Shown here: positions 1 through 7,979 of the stretch, in pieces
Numbering within the stretch: the stretch's first letter is position 1
Layout of the letters: each line of letters begins with the position of its first letter
NCBI GenBank assembly: GCA_026129185.1
Contig: JAHCIO010000023.1
Span: forward strand, 1-64,000
Reading direction: 5' to 3'
Length of the DNA stretch: 64,000 nucleotides
Source of the DNA: Promineifilum sp019695075
GTDB lineage: Bacteria > Chloroflexota > Anaerolineae > Promineifilales > Promineifilaceae
Position numbers and translations under genes: made by a program
The notes under the pieces: generated by a model
Told to the model about the DNA's origin: nothing
Seen by the model: the letters and a program-made list of their open reading frames with translations, nothing else
The model's database searches: none

Positions 1-1
1 C

Positions 2-97
2 CTGAGCAACAACTTCCGCAGCGCGCAGTTGGAGGAAGCGCTCAAGGCGCTGGAGGCGAAGCTGACTGAAAGCGAAGCGGGGCGGCGGGCGGGCTAG
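2..97 (+). CDS. C-terminal end of a truncated gene (unknown)
   Basis: Only the last 31 codons lie in the window; the gene begins to the left of it. The frame is open from base 2 to a TAG at 95-97. The visible tail is rich in Leu, Glu, Ala and Lys (for example LEEALKALEAKL) and looks like a charged amphipathic helix ending in Arg/Gly. That is not enough to name a family. Its stop codon interlocks with the TAG of the opposite-strand glycosyltransferase in one CTAG, so the two genes converge with no intergenic space. Confidence 0.5.
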   Translation: MSNNFRSAQLEEALKALEAKLTESEAGRRAG

Positions 98-1218
98 GCC
101 CGTGGCGAAGCCTGCGGCACGAGCAGCGCCTCGGCCGCGGCGGCAGCCATCTCCACCGTCGCGCCCTTGGCCCAACTGAAGGCTCCCTCGTAGGGCTGCC
201 ACAGCGTGGCCACGCGCCCGTTGACCATGTAGGGCGCGGACACGGCCGGGTCAGTCGGGCCGTAGACGGCCAGCGTGGGGCAGCCCGTGGCTGCGGCGAC
301 GTAGGTCGAGCCGACGTCGTTGCCGACGTAGAGCGCGGCCAGTTCGCACAGCGCCCCCAGTTCCCCCAGCCCGATCTTGCCGGCGCGGTTGGCCGCCGCC
401 CGCTCGGTCGCGCTGAGCGAAATCATGCCCGCCACCTGCGCCGCCAGCGGGCGCTCCTCGGCCGTGCCCACCAGGGCGATGCGCGCGCCCACAGCGCGCA
501 TCAGGTAGTTGCCCAGCCGGGCGAAGCGCTCCGCCGGCCAACGCTTGTCGAGGTTTGTGCCCGCCGGGTTGCGCCCGCCGCCGGGGTGCATGACCACCAA
601 CGGCCGGTCGCCCAACCAGTCGAACTCCTCCACCAGCCAGCGGGCAGCGGCCGTCCGGTCGGTGTCGGGCGGGTGAAACTCCATCTGGGCCGCGTTGACG
701 ACTGCCGGCGGCGCGCCGACCGCTTCGGCCAGCGCCAGGGACAGGCGCGCCTGTCGCCGCTCGCCCGGCGGTGGGGCGACGGCCAGCGTTAGCTCGCGCA
801 ATCGCCGCGCGCTCAGCCCGACGCGCTGGGGCACGTCCGCCTCCTGCGCCAGGCGCGCGGCCACGCTGTCGTCGAGGTCGGGGATAAAGCAGGTGTCGTA
901 GGTCTCGGCGCGGATGTCGTCGAGCAGAGCGCGCAGTTCGGCGCGCGTGGCCGCGGCCAGCTTGCCGCCGCCAACGTGAAGCAGGCGCGTGACGCGCGGG
1001 TTGCTGCTGACGGCCTGCCGCGCCCAATCGCTGATGGCCCAGTCGAAGCGCGCGTCGGGGAAGGCCTCGCTCAGCGCCGCCAGCAGCGGCGTCGTGCGCA
1101 TGACGCGCCCTAGGCAGCAGGGCTGGAGGATGAGCGCCCTGCGCGGCGCGGCCGGCAGCGGCGTTTGCCGGCCGAACGGCAGGCGCGGCAGGCGCAAGCG
1201 CCCGCGGCGGGCGTCCAT
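94..1218 (-). CDS. Glycosyltransferase family 9 (heptosyltransferase-like)
   Basis: A 374-residue protein with the two-domain layout of GT9 enzymes, which transfer a sugar from a nucleotide-sugar donor to a growing surface glycan. The N-terminal half has the early pattern LGRVMRTTPLLAALSEAFPDA. The C-terminal half has VMHPGGG, then DKRWPAERFARL, and later YVGNDVGSTYVAAATGCP followed by GPTDP, the usual donor-site elements. It starts one base after the rtcB stop, so it is probably the last gene of the leftward zinc-ribbon/archease/rtcB unit, although no functional link to RNA ligation is obvious. About 25 Arg/Pro-rich residues precede the conserved fold, so the true start could be slightly downstream. 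The acceptor and the sugar cannot be told from sequence. Confidence 0.85.
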   Translation of the reverse strand: MDARRGRLRLPRLPFGRQTPLPAAPRRALILQPCCLGRVMRTTPLLAALSEAFPDARFDWAISDWARQAVSSNPRVTRLLHVGGGKLAAATRAELRALLDDIRAETYDTCFIPDLDDSVAARLAQEADVPQRVGLSARRLRELTLAVAPPPGERRQARLSLALAEAVGAPPAVVNAAQMEFHPPDTDRTAAARWLVEEFDWLGDRPLVVMHPGGGRNPAGTNLDKRWPAERFARLGNYLMRAVGARIALVGTAEERPLAAQVAGMISLSATERAAANRAGKIGLGELGALCELAALYVGNDVGSTYVAAATGCPTLAVYGPTDPAVSAPYMVNGRVATLWQPYEGAFSWAKGATVEMAAAAAEALLVPQASPRA

Positions 1219-1219
1219 C

Positions 1220-2668
1220 TCAGCCCTTCACCACGGCCACCGGCACCAGGCGAGCGACCTTGCGGGCGATGCCCGCGCCATGAACGACTTCGATGACCCG
1301 ATCGACGTCCTTGTAGGCCTCCGGCGCTTCCTCGGCCAGCCCGGCCAGGCTGCCGGCGCGCACGCGGATGCCGCGGCTCTCCAGTTCGCGACGCAACTCG
1401 CCACCCTGAACTTCCCGCTTGGCCCGCGACCGGCTCATCATGCGCCCCGCGCCGTGACAGGTGGAGCCGAAGCTCTGGGCCATCGATCCCTCCGTGCCCA
1501 CCAGCACCCAGCTGGCCGTGCCCATCGAGCCGGGCACGAGGACGGGCTGGCCGATGTCGCGGTAGACGGCCGGCAGCACCGGCGAGCCGGGGCCGAACGC
1601 CCGCGTGGCCCCCTTGCGATGGACGCAGACCGACATGCGCCGGCCGTCGACCTCGTGCTCTTCGATCTTGGCCATGTTATGAGCGATGTCGTAGACCTGG
1701 TAGACGGCGGCATTGGCCACCTTGCCGCGTAGGGTCTCGTCGAAGCTGCGGCGGATGAGGTGGGTCAGCAGTTGGCGGTTGCAGAAGGCGAAGTTGGCCG
1801 CGCCCTTCATGGCCGCCAGGTAATCTTGCCCCTCCGGGCTGTTCAGCGGCGCGCAGACCAGTTCGCGGTCGGGCAGCGTGATGCCGTACTTGTGGACGAC
1901 CTTCTGGAAGCGGGCCACGTAGTCGGTGCAGACCTGGTGGCCGAAGCCGCGCGAGCCGCAATGAATCTGGGCCACGATCTGGCCGGGGAAGAGACCCATC
2001 GCCGCCGCGGCCGTCTCGTCGAAGACCTCATCGACGACATCGACCTCGATGAAGTGGTTGCCCGCGCCCAGCGTGCCCAGTTGGTCGGCGGCGCGCTCAT
2101 AGGCGCGCGGGCCGATCTTATCGGGGTCGGCCCCGGCGATGCGGCCGTTCTCCTCGGTGCGCTCCAGGTCCATCTCCGTGGCGTAGCCGTGCTTCAGCGC
2201 CCAGCGCGCGCCCTCGCGGACGACCTCGGCCATCTCCTTGCGGTTGAGGGTGAACGCGCCGCCGCGGCCAACGCCGTGGGGGCAGTTGCGCTGGAGCTGC
2301 GTGGCCAGATCGTCCAGGTAGGGAGCCACGTCCTCACGGCTCAGGCGCGTGCCCAGCAGCCGCACGCCGCAGTTGATGTCGTAGCCCACGCCGCCGGGCG
2401 AGATGACCCCGTCGGGCGTCTCCGTGGCGACGACGCCGCCGATGGGGAAGCCGTAGCCCTGGTGGATGTCGGGCATGGCCAGCGCGTAGGCGACGATGCC
2501 GGGCAACGTGGCACTGTTGACCAGTTGGTCGAGGCTCTTGTCGCCAAGGGCCTGTTGCAGCAGTTCGGCATCGGCGTAGAAGCGCGCCGGGGCGCGCATG
2601 TCCCCGCGGTACGAGCGCGGAATCTCGTACAGGTAGGGCGAAATGCGCTTGAAGTCCGACTGATTCAT
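1220..2668 (-). CDS. rtcB: RNA-splicing ligase RtcB
   Basis: RtcB joins RNA 2',3'-cyclic phosphate (or 3'-phosphate) ends to 5'-OH ends through a GMP-bound histidine, using Mn2+ and GTP. This 482-residue protein has normal family length. Visible signatures are GGVGYDINCGVR with the metal-binding Asp97 and Cys100, LGAGNHFIEV near residue 200, HCGSRGFGHQV near 236, and CHGAGRMMSR with His405, the residue that would carry GMP. The gene immediately upstream in the same unit encodes archease, the known RtcB activating partner, which strongly supports the call. The intergenic gap to archease is 36 bases. Possible roles include tRNA repair or healing of stress-cleaved RNA; sequence alone does not choose between them. 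Confidence 0.97.
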   Translation of the reverse strand: MNQSDFKRISPYLYEIPRSYRGDMRAPARFYADAELLQQALGDKSLDQLVNSATLPGIVAYALAMPDIHQGYGFPIGGVVATETPDGVISPGGVGYDINCGVRLLGTRLSREDVAPYLDDLATQLQRNCPHGVGRGGAFTLNRKEMAEVVREGARWALKHGYATEMDLERTEENGRIAGADPDKIGPRAYERAADQLGTLGAGNHFIEVDVVDEVFDETAAAAMGLFPGQIVAQIHCGSRGFGHQVCTDYVARFQKVVHKYGITLPDRELVCAPLNSPEGQDYLAAMKGAANFAFCNRQLLTHLIRRSFDETLRGKVANAAVYQVYDIAHNMAKIEEHEVDGRRMSVCVHRKGATRAFGPGSPVLPAVYRDIGQPVLVPGSMGTASWVLVGTEGSMAQSFGSTCHGAGRMMSRSRAKREVQGGELRRELESRGIRVRAGSLAGLAEEAPEAYKDVDRVIEVVHGAGIARKVARLVPVAVVKG

Positions 2669-2704
2669 GCGGTTCTCCTCGGCCGTCCGGCCAGAGCCGG
2701 GCGG

Positions 2705-3133
2705 CTACACGTCAAAGACGATGGTCGCTTCCAGGCCGTCGCCGATGGGGCGAATGGCCAGATCGTGGTAAGTGACGGCCTTGATATGTTTCTGTAGTTC
2801 GGCCGGCCGGCCGCCGCGGACAGTCGCCGCCAGGGACGTGGGCAAAAACGCCTCCCACTCGACCTGCGGGGCGACGAAGCCGTCGCGCTCGGCCCAGTAG
2901 GCCAGTTCGCCCAGCCACTCCACCAGCAGCCCCTCGGCGTCGTCGGCGGCCACGGCCAGCGTCCGCGTCTCATCCAGCGGCACGGCTGCCAGGTCGCCGG
3001 CCAGCAACCGGGCCATGCCGACGGCGGCGCGGCGGAACAACTCGGGCAGGTCGCCGGCGCGAACGCGCAGCGCCCAGTCGGCGGTATGGTCAATGATCCG
3101 GATGGCGTCGTCCGGCAGTTCGAGGGCGGTCAT
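2705..3133 (-). CDS. Archease (RtcB-activating protein)
   Basis: A small acidic protein of 142 residues from the ATG at 3133. Archease helps RtcB become guanylylated and turn over. Family features are the N-terminal DHTADWALRV, the middle block LLVEWLGEL, and the C-terminal HIKAVTYHDLAI followed by TIVFDV, whose acidic end contributes to metal binding. An in-frame ATG nine bases upstream (3142) is possible, but it overlaps a perfect TATAAT (3146-3141 on this strand) that ends exactly 7 nt before the 3133 ATG. I therefore prefer 3133 as a leaderless start. This internal promoter would let archease and rtcB be transcribed apart from the zinc-ribbon gene upstream. Confidence 0.93.
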   Translation of the reverse strand: MTALELPDDAIRIIDHTADWALRVRAGDLPELFRRAAVGMARLLAGDLAAVPLDETRTLAVAADDAEGLLVEWLGELAYWAERDGFVAPQVEWEAFLPTSLAATVRGGRPAELQKHIKAVTYHDLAIRPIGDGLEATIVFDV

Positions 3134-3140
3134 ACGGCTC

Positions 3141-3146
3141 ATTATA
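3141..3146 (-). promoter_or_regulatory. -10 hexamer TATAAT of archease/rtcB
   Basis: A perfect TATAAT on the minus strand ends 7 nt before the archease ATG at 3133, the spacing expected for leaderless transcription. I see no good -35 at 16-18 bp (AACTGC is the best), so promoter strength is uncertain. Confidence 0.5.
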
Positions 3147-3152
3147 GCCGAA

Positions 3153-3983
3153 TCAGCGCTGTAGCAGTTGGAAGCTGTCGAGGATTGCGTCCAGCGTCGA
3201 CCGCAGGCGGCCGTATTCGGCCGGCGGCGCGCAGGCGGCTACGAGGTAACCGCCCGCGCCGGCGTCGGCCACGAAGAGGTGGCGGCACTGGTAGCTATTG
3301 GCGGAGTCCAGAAGGTCGAAGCGCGCCTGTGGCTGCCCGGCCAGATGGCGGTCGATGGCCGTTTCCGCCACTGCCGGGTCGCGCCCGGCCAGCAGAGCCA
3401 GGGCGTCCTCCGGCGACAGGTTGGCCAGGCGTTCGCTGCGGCCGACGACGACGAAGGGGATCGGATCGGGGCCGTTCAGATCGCGCGTGTTGGCGGCCAC
3501 GGCCAGCGTGGCCACGTCGCCGGCGGCCTGGCCGAGCGGGTCGAGCGCCTGGGCGACGTAGCCCTGCCGCTTGATGACCGCGGCCAGCAACGCCTCCTGG
3601 TCGCGATAGCCCACGTCGAGCCACTGCCAGCCGGCGGGCAGGCTAAGGGTGTAGCGCAAATCCGCGTCGGTGACGGACACCCAGTCGCCGCCGGCCAGCG
3701 CGGCGCTGCGCACAAGCACCGGCTGCTGCCCCAGGGCGCGCATGACCAGCCACAGTGCCACGACGACGGCTACCGTCAGCAGGCCATAGATGGCCAGGGC
3801 GCGCAGGTCATAATCGGCCGCGGCCGACTCAGCGGCCGAGACAGACCCGGCAGCCGGGGTCTGGCGTGGGGCGCGGGCGGGCGGCGGGGCCTTCGGCCGT
3901 TTGGGCAGGGCGTAGCCGCAGTGCCAGCAGGTGGTGTCGATCGGCAGCACGGGCTTGCCGCAGTTGGGGCAGGCGGCGCTCAT
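3153..3983 (-). CDS. Zinc-ribbon, single-pass membrane protein with PsbP-like outer domain
   Basis: A 276-residue protein. Residues 5-25 form a zinc ribbon (CPNCGKPVLP...CWHCG). A Pro/Ala-rich linker follows, then one hydrophobic helix (about 70-90, AIYGLLTVAVVVALWLVM) and a globular C-terminal domain of about 175 residues. That domain begins with YTLSLPAGWQWLD, a pattern seen in PsbP/DUF1795-type and lipoprotein-anchored domains, and ends in a helix (LRSTLDAILDSFQLL). The likely topology is ribbon inside and domain outside. It is the first gene of the unit leading to archease and rtcB, 19 bases before the preferred archease start. The function is unknown; the same ribbon-linker-TM architecture recurs in the signalling island at 18.7-36.9 kb. 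Confidence 0.7.
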   Translation of the reverse strand: MSAACPNCGKPVLPIDTTCWHCGYALPKRPKAPPPARAPRQTPAAGSVSAAESAAADYDLRALAIYGLLTVAVVVALWLVMRALGQQPVLVRSAALAGGDWVSVTDADLRYTLSLPAGWQWLDVGYRDQEALLAAVIKRQGYVAQALDPLGQAAGDVATLAVAANTRDLNGPDPIPFVVVGRSERLANLSPEDALALLAGRDPAVAETAIDRHLAGQPQARFDLLDSANSYQCRHLFVADAGAGGYLVAACAPPAEYGRLRSTLDAILDSFQLLQR

Positions 3984-4014
3984 CGGTCGTGGGCGCGCCC
4001 CCCGGCCGGGCCAG

Positions 4015-4032
4015 GTGTAAACCAGTTTACAC
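4015..4032. promoter_or_regulatory. Perfect palindrome, candidate operator
   Basis: GTGTAAACCAGTTTACAC is an 8+8 inverted repeat with a 2-bp centre, lying 32 bp upstream of the zinc-ribbon gene start. It is AT-rich against a G+C-rich background. The size and symmetry suit a dimeric repressor site. The half-site resembles several known operators (TyrR, BirA), but the spacing fits neither, so I do not name the regulator. Confidence 0.5.
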
Positions 4033-4135
4033 TGCGGCTGTATCCCGCTTGCGCGACAAAAGGTGTCATTGCCCGTATGATAACGACATCATTCGGCAAC
4101 ACAAATAGTCCTCCTTTTTCTCCTCTTCCCGCAAA

Positions 4136-4160
4136 AAGCCCTGCTGTCCCGGCAGGGCTT
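4136..4160. terminator. Hairpin, possible bidirectional terminator or 5' leader element
   Basis: A 9-bp perfect stem (AAGCCCTGC / GCAGGGCTT) with a 7-nt loop, preceded by AAAAA and followed by CTTTGCTTCT. The T run is better on the minus strand. It lies between the divergent zinc-ribbon and nitroreductase genes, where a terminator is unexpected, so it may shield the two promoters from each other. Confidence 0.45.
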
Positions 4161-4189
4161 CTTTGCTTCTAGCGGCTACAATCGGGCGC

Positions 4190-4789
4190 ATGACCGACCC
4201 GCTGGAATTGCTCCTCAGCCGCCGCTCCATCCGCCGCTACACCGGCCAGCCCATCCCGCCGGAGATCATCGATCGCCTGCTGACGGCGGCCACCCAGGCT
4301 CCGTCAGCCCACAACCGCCAGCCGTGGCGCTTCGTCGTGATGACCGACGGCGCGACCAGGGCGCGGCTGGCGGCGGCGATGGGCGCGCAGTTGCGCCACG
4401 ACCTGGCCGCCGATGGGCTGCCGGCCGAAGCCATCGCCCGCGACGCCGACCGCGCCTATGCCCGCATCAGCAGCGCGCCGGCGCTCGTCCTGCTCTGCCT
4501 GACCCTGGCCGACATGGACGCCTACCTCGACGCCCGCCGCAGCGGCCACGAGGCGACGATGGCCGTCCAGAGCGCGGCCATGGCCGGGCAGAACCTGCTG
4601 CTGGCGGCGCACGCGCTGGGATTGGGGGCATGCTGGCTGTGCGCGCCGCTCTTCTGCGCCGGCGTCGTCCGCCGGACGCTCGACCTGCCGGCCGACTGGC
4701 AGCCGCAGGGCCTGATCACCCTGGGCTACCCCGCCGAAGCGCGACAAAAAACGCGCGCTCCGCTGGAGACGCGCGTCCTTTATCGGTGA
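4190..4789 (+). CDS. Nitroreductase-family FMN protein
   Basis: A protein of 199 residues from the ATG at 4190 (MTDPLELL). Nitroreductase-fold enzymes bind FMN and reduce nitro-, quinone- or flavin-type substrates with NAD(P)H. Family features are the opening LLSRRSIRRYTGQPIPPEIIDRLL, then APSAHNRQPWRFVVM for the FMN phosphate, and GLGACWLCAPLF in the dimer/cofactor region. The first two blocks resemble the nitroreductase domain found in F420-related FbiB proteins, but no ligase domain is present. TACAAT at 4177-4182 ends 7 nt before this ATG, supporting it over an in-frame TTG at 4163. The last codons overlap a GC-rich hairpin (4751-4776) with an A tract before it and CCTTTAT after it, so the gene end may be encoded by its own terminator. 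The substrate is unknown. Confidence 0.85.
   Translation: MTDPLELLLSRRSIRRYTGQPIPPEIIDRLLTAATQAPSAHNRQPWRFVVMTDGATRARLAAAMGAQLRHDLAADGLPAEAIARDADRAYARISSAPALVLLCLTLADMDAYLDARRSGHEATMAVQSAAMAGQNLLLAAHALGLGACWLCAPLFCAGVVRRTLDLPADWQPQGLITLGYPAEARQKTRAPLETRVLYR
4751..4776 (+). terminator. Hairpin overlapping the nitroreductase 3' end
   Basis: ACGCGCG (4751-4757) pairs with CGCGCGT (4770-4776), and CTCC pairs with GGAG inside, with one bulged A. It is preceded by six A residues and followed by CCTTTAT, and lies wholly inside the last codons. A terminator role is plausible but the T tract is weak. Confidence 0.4.
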
Positions 4790-4906
4790 GTAGGGGCTAG
4801 GGGGTAGGGATTAGGGGATAGGGAGCAGTAGGGCAGTAGGTCATTGTAGTCGGCGGTCTGTACCTGTCCACTGACCTACTGGCCACTGTCCACTGTCCAC
4901 TGCCCC
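4790..4906. repeat. Short-repeat spacer (TAGGG- and ACTGTCC-type units)
   Basis: The spacer between nitroreductase and rnj is built from simple units: TAGGGGCTAGGGGGTAGGG-like runs, CAGTAGGTCA (4834-4843) inverted as TGACCTACTG (4872-4881), and CCACTGTCCACTGTCCACTG. The 13-mer GTAGTCGGCGGTC at 4846-4858 recurs at 16178-16190, so this is a member of a dispersed family. No gene is visible in it. Confidence 0.75.
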
Positions 4907-6553
4907 CTACACCACAACGACCTCAATCACCGGCCGTTTGCGCGTCTCGTCATAGAGATAGCGGCTGAGGGCGTTCTCGATCTGTGACGCGGAGATGGGC
5001 CGGCCTTCGCGCTGGGCCTCGGCCGCCGTGCGGGCGATGAGCTTTTCGGCCTCCAGCAGCAACTCGGTCGCCTCGGCTTCGTTGACGAAGCCGCGCGTGC
5101 TGAGCTGGGGCGGGCCGGCCAGGCCGCCGCGGCCGTCGGTGGGCACGGCGGCGAAGAAGTAGCCCGCCTGCGCCAGCCGGTCGCGGTCACGCACTTCCGC
5201 CCAGCCGATGTCGCCCACGCCGGAGCCGTCGACGAAGACGTAGCCGCCGGGCAGCCGGTCGCGCACGTTCATGCTGTAGGGCGTCAGGTCGATGGGCGTG
5301 CCGTTCTCGACCACGGCGATGCGCTCGGCGGGAATGCCCAGCGTCTGGCCGATCTGGGCGTGCAGCTTCAGGTGGCGCAGTTCGCCGTGGATGGGGATCA
5401 GGAAAACCGGCTTGATGAGGTTGATCAGCAGCTTCATCTCCTCGCGGCTGGCGTGGCCGGAGACGTGAACTTTGGCGATGCGGTCATAGAGCACCGTCGC
5501 CCCGCGCCGGTAAAGCTGGTTGATGGTGCGGTAGATGAGTTCCTCGTTGCCGGGGATGGGGTGGGCCGAGAAGATGACTGTGTCGCCTTCCTGGATGCTG
5601 AGTTGCTTGTGCTGGCCGCGCGCCAGACGGCCAAGCACGGCCGACGGCTCGCCCTGGGAACCGGTGGCCATGATGACGACGCGGCTGGACGGCAGGGTGA
5701 CGGCCTGGCTGATGTCGATGATCAGGTCGTCGGGCACTTCCAGATAGCCCAGCTTGCGGGCGATCTTGACCGCGTCGCGCATGGAGCGGCCGGCGATGGC
5801 GATCTTGCGGTTAAACTTCTGGGCCGCGGCGGCGGCGATCTGCACGCGCGAGATGAGCGAGGCGAAGGTGGCCACGATGATGCGGCCGGGGGCGGTGCGG
5901 AAAACGTCCTCGAAGCCCTGGGCCAGGTCCATCTCCGACTCCGTCCAGCCAGGCCGGTCGGCGTTGGTGCTATCGGCCAGCAGGGCCAGCACGCCGCGCT
6001 GCGAGAATTCGGCCAGCTTGGCGAAGTCAGGCGGCCAACCGTCGATAGGCGTGTGGTCGAACTTGTAGTCGCCGGTATGCACCACCAGGCCGACCGGCGT
6101 GGTGATGCCAAAACCGACGCAATCGGGGATGCTGTGGGCGACGTGGAACGGCTCGACCTTGAACGGGCCGATCTGGAGCACCTCACCGGCGCGGAAAGAG
6201 ACCAGCTCGATGTCGTCCAGGCGGCGGGCCTCGCGCAGCTTGGCCTCGATCAGGCCCAGCGTCAGCGGCGTGGCGTAGATAGGTGCGCGGATGTCCTCGA
6301 TCATGTGCGGCAACGCGCCGATGTGGTCTTCGTGGCCGTGAGTGATGAGGATGGCACGGATTTTGGAGAGGCGATCCTCTTCCATCAGGTAGTGGTAATC
6401 GGGAATGATGAGATCGACGCCGAGCATGTCATTTTCGGGGAACATGACGCCGGCATCGACGATGAGGATGTCGTCCTCATACTCGAAGGCGGTCATGTTT
6501 TTGCCGATCTCACCCAGCCCACCCAGGGGCAGAATACGTAGTACACTTGTCAT
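4907..6553 (-). CDS. rnj: Ribonuclease J
   Basis: A 548-residue metallo-beta-lactamase/beta-CASP RNase, the family size. RNase J acts in the cytoplasm in mRNA decay and rRNA maturation, with 5'-3' exo- and endonuclease activity. Visible elements are GGLGEIGKNM at the N-terminus, the zinc motif HGHEDH at residues 72-77, the later metal ligands in VHTGDYKFDH, the beta-CASP blocks MATGSQGEPSA and VSGHASREEM, and the final PIHGELRHL. The C-terminal domain (about 450-548) is present. The TTGACG-17-TACAAT promoter ends 11 nt before the ATG, so the mRNA should have a leader of only a few bases. Confidence 0.96.
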   Translation of the reverse strand: MTSVLRILPLGGLGEIGKNMTAFEYEDDILIVDAGVMFPENDMLGVDLIIPDYHYLMEEDRLSKIRAILITHGHEDHIGALPHMIEDIRAPIYATPLTLGLIEAKLREARRLDDIELVSFRAGEVLQIGPFKVEPFHVAHSIPDCVGFGITTPVGLVVHTGDYKFDHTPIDGWPPDFAKLAEFSQRGVLALLADSTNADRPGWTESEMDLAQGFEDVFRTAPGRIIVATFASLISRVQIAAAAAQKFNRKIAIAGRSMRDAVKIARKLGYLEVPDDLIIDISQAVTLPSSRVVIMATGSQGEPSAVLGRLARGQHKQLSIQEGDTVIFSAHPIPGNEELIYRTINQLYRRGATVLYDRIAKVHVSGHASREEMKLLINLIKPVFLIPIHGELRHLKLHAQIGQTLGIPAERIAVVENGTPIDLTPYSMNVRDRLPGGYVFVDGSGVGDIGWAEVRDRDRLAQAGYFFAAVPTDGRGGLAGPPQLSTRGFVNEAEATELLLEAEKLIARTAAEAQREGRPISASQIENALSRYLYDETRKRPVIEVVVV

Positions 6554-6564
6554 ATTGATCCACT

Positions 6565-6593
6565 ATTGTAGGGGGTCTTGGCGGGCGCGTCAA
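6565..6593 (-). promoter_or_regulatory. rnj promoter
   Basis: On the minus strand, TTGACG (6593-6588), a 17-bp spacer and TACAAT (6570-6565). The predicted start site is about 5 nt before the rnj ATG at 6553, so no Shine-Dalgarno sequence fits. Confidence 0.75.
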
Positions 6594-6605
6594 AGTCGTG
6601 CTTTC

Positions 6606-6689
6606 AGTGCGTCGCACTTTCCGCAGTGCGTCGCACTTTCCTGGAGAATGCATAAGAACGTGCCAGGCACTTCAGAAAGTGCCAGGCAC
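6606..6689. repeat. Two pairs of short palindromes
   Basis: AGTGCGTCGCACT occurs at 6606-6618 and 6625-6637, each followed by TTTC. GTGCCAGGCAC occurs at 6660-6670 and 6679-6689. All are perfect short hairpins of the form GTGC-centre-GCAC. They fill the space between rnj and the PP2C gene. Confidence 0.75.
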
Positions 6690-6704
6690 GGGGGGTAGGG
6701 AGCG

Positions 6705-7718
6705 CTAGATGGTCGTGGCGCGCTGGACGACGACCCAGAGGACGAGGATGAGCACGACCATGATCGCCGCCAGGGCGAAGGTCAGCGGCCAGAGGCTGCG
6801 CGAGTGCTCCCGTGTTGTGGCGGCGGGCACTGGCATGGCGACGCGCGGCCCAGGCGGGGGCACAGTCGCGGGGGCGGGGATGGGCGCTGTGGGCGCATCG
6901 GCCGTGGCGCTGACCGTGGCCGTGGCCAGCCGCGCCGTGGGCCGGGTGCTCTCCTCCAGTCGTTCGCCGTGCTGGATGATGGCCACGGTGATGTTGTCCT
7001 CGCCGCCGCGCTCGCGGGCCAGCCGAACCAAGATATCGGCGGCCACGTCCGGCCGCTCGTCGCCGGCAATGGCGGCGATCTCGCCGTCTTCAACGTGTCG
7101 CGTCAGGCCGTCGGAGCAGAGCACCAGCAGGTCGCCCGGCTCCAGGACGATCTCGTACAGGTCGATGGGTGGGCGCTTCTCGGAGCCGATACTGTAGAGG
7201 ATGACGTTCTTGTAGGGGTAGTGGACGGCCTCTTCCGGCGTCAGCGCGCCCTCTTCGACGAGGCGGGCGACGAGGCTCTGGTCGCGGCTGATCTGCTCCA
7301 GGTGCCCCTCGCGCCACTGGTAGGCGCGGCTGTCGCCGACGTTGCCGATGTAAGCGTGGCCATCCTGGATGACGGCGGCGACCATCGTCGTGGCCATGCG
7401 CCGGCTGTCGTCGCGGCCGGCGGCCAGGCGGCGCAGGTCGGTGTTGGCCGCCTGCATGGCGTCGATAAGCCGCTTGCCCCAATCGGCGCGGCCGTCGGCA
7501 GCCAGGTAGTGCTGGAGCGTCTGCTCGCTGGCATACTCGCTGGCCACCTCGCCGGCGTCGGCCCCGCCCACGCCATCGGCAACGATGTAGACCGCGCCGT
7601 GGCGACGGCGTTCGTCCTCCGTGGCCGGCTCGTAGACCTTGACGAAATCCTCGTTGTGGCCGCGCACCAGACCGGTGTCGGTGCGCCAGGCGGCGGAAAG
7701 GGGAACGGTGTCTGCCAT
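6705..7718 (-). CDS. PP2C-family Ser/Thr phosphatase with C-terminal membrane helix
   Basis: A protein of 337 residues from the ATG at 7718. PP2C enzymes remove phosphate from Ser/Thr using two metal ions held by Asp residues. All catalytic blocks are present: RGHNEDF, VADGVGG, ATTMVAAVI, GNVGDSRAYQW, LCSDGLTRHV and GGEDNITVAII. A Pro/Ala/Thr-rich linker follows, then a single helix near the C-terminus (LTFALAAIMVVLILVLWVVV), which would anchor the enzyme to the membrane with its catalytic domain inside. TTGCCA-17-TATAGT lies directly upstream and ends 7 nt before the 7718 ATG; an in-frame ATG at 7721 is 4 nt from it. It stands outside the signalling island but belongs to the same functional class, so it may act on the island's kinases. 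Confidence 0.92.
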   Translation of the reverse strand: MADTVPLSAAWRTDTGLVRGHNEDFVKVYEPATEDERRRHGAVYIVADGVGGADAGEVASEYASEQTLQHYLAADGRADWGKRLIDAMQAANTDLRRLAAGRDDSRRMATTMVAAVIQDGHAYIGNVGDSRAYQWREGHLEQISRDQSLVARLVEEGALTPEEAVHYPYKNVILYSIGSEKRPPIDLYEIVLEPGDLLVLCSDGLTRHVEDGEIAAIAGDERPDVAADILVRLARERGGEDNITVAIIQHGERLEESTRPTARLATATVSATADAPTAPIPAPATVPPPGPRVAMPVPAATTREHSRSLWPLTFALAAIMVVLILVLWVVVQRATTI

Positions 7719-7725
7719 CATGGGC

Positions 7726-7754
7726 ACTATAGCCACAACCCCGCCTGCTGGCAA
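7726..7754 (-). promoter_or_regulatory. Promoter of the membrane PP2C gene (leaderless)
   Basis: On the minus strand, TTGCCA (7754-7749), a 17-bp spacer and TATAGT (7731-7726). The -10 ends 7 nt before the ATG at 7718, so transcription should begin at or next to the start codon. Confidence 0.7.
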
Positions 7755-7788
7755 GGGCGACAACCTGACGATTGCCTGACGCTATCAA

Positions 7789-7925
7789 ACGTCGTGGCGC
7801 GATTCTCCCGAATCGCTCTTCTTCACCGACGTCGTGGCGCGATTCTCCCGAATCGCTCTTCTTCACCGACGTGGGAACGCGATTCGGGAGAATCGCGCCA
7901 CAGGGAGCATCGCGCCACAGGGAGC
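7789..7925. repeat. 40-bp tandem repeat with inverted copy
   Basis: Two identical 40-bp units abut at 7789-7828 and 7829-7868. A 23-bp segment of each (7794-7816 and 7834-7856) is perfectly inverted at 7879-7901, giving a hairpin with a 22-nt loop. A 17-bp tandem pair (ATCGCGCCACAGGGAGC) follows at 7892-7925. The block sits in the 328-bp space between the PP2C start and metZ, and nothing in it looks coding. Confidence 0.85.
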
Positions 7926-7979
7926 GTGCGATTGCCCACCAATCTGTGCCAGCCATGTTCGATTGCGGCTGCACAGGGT

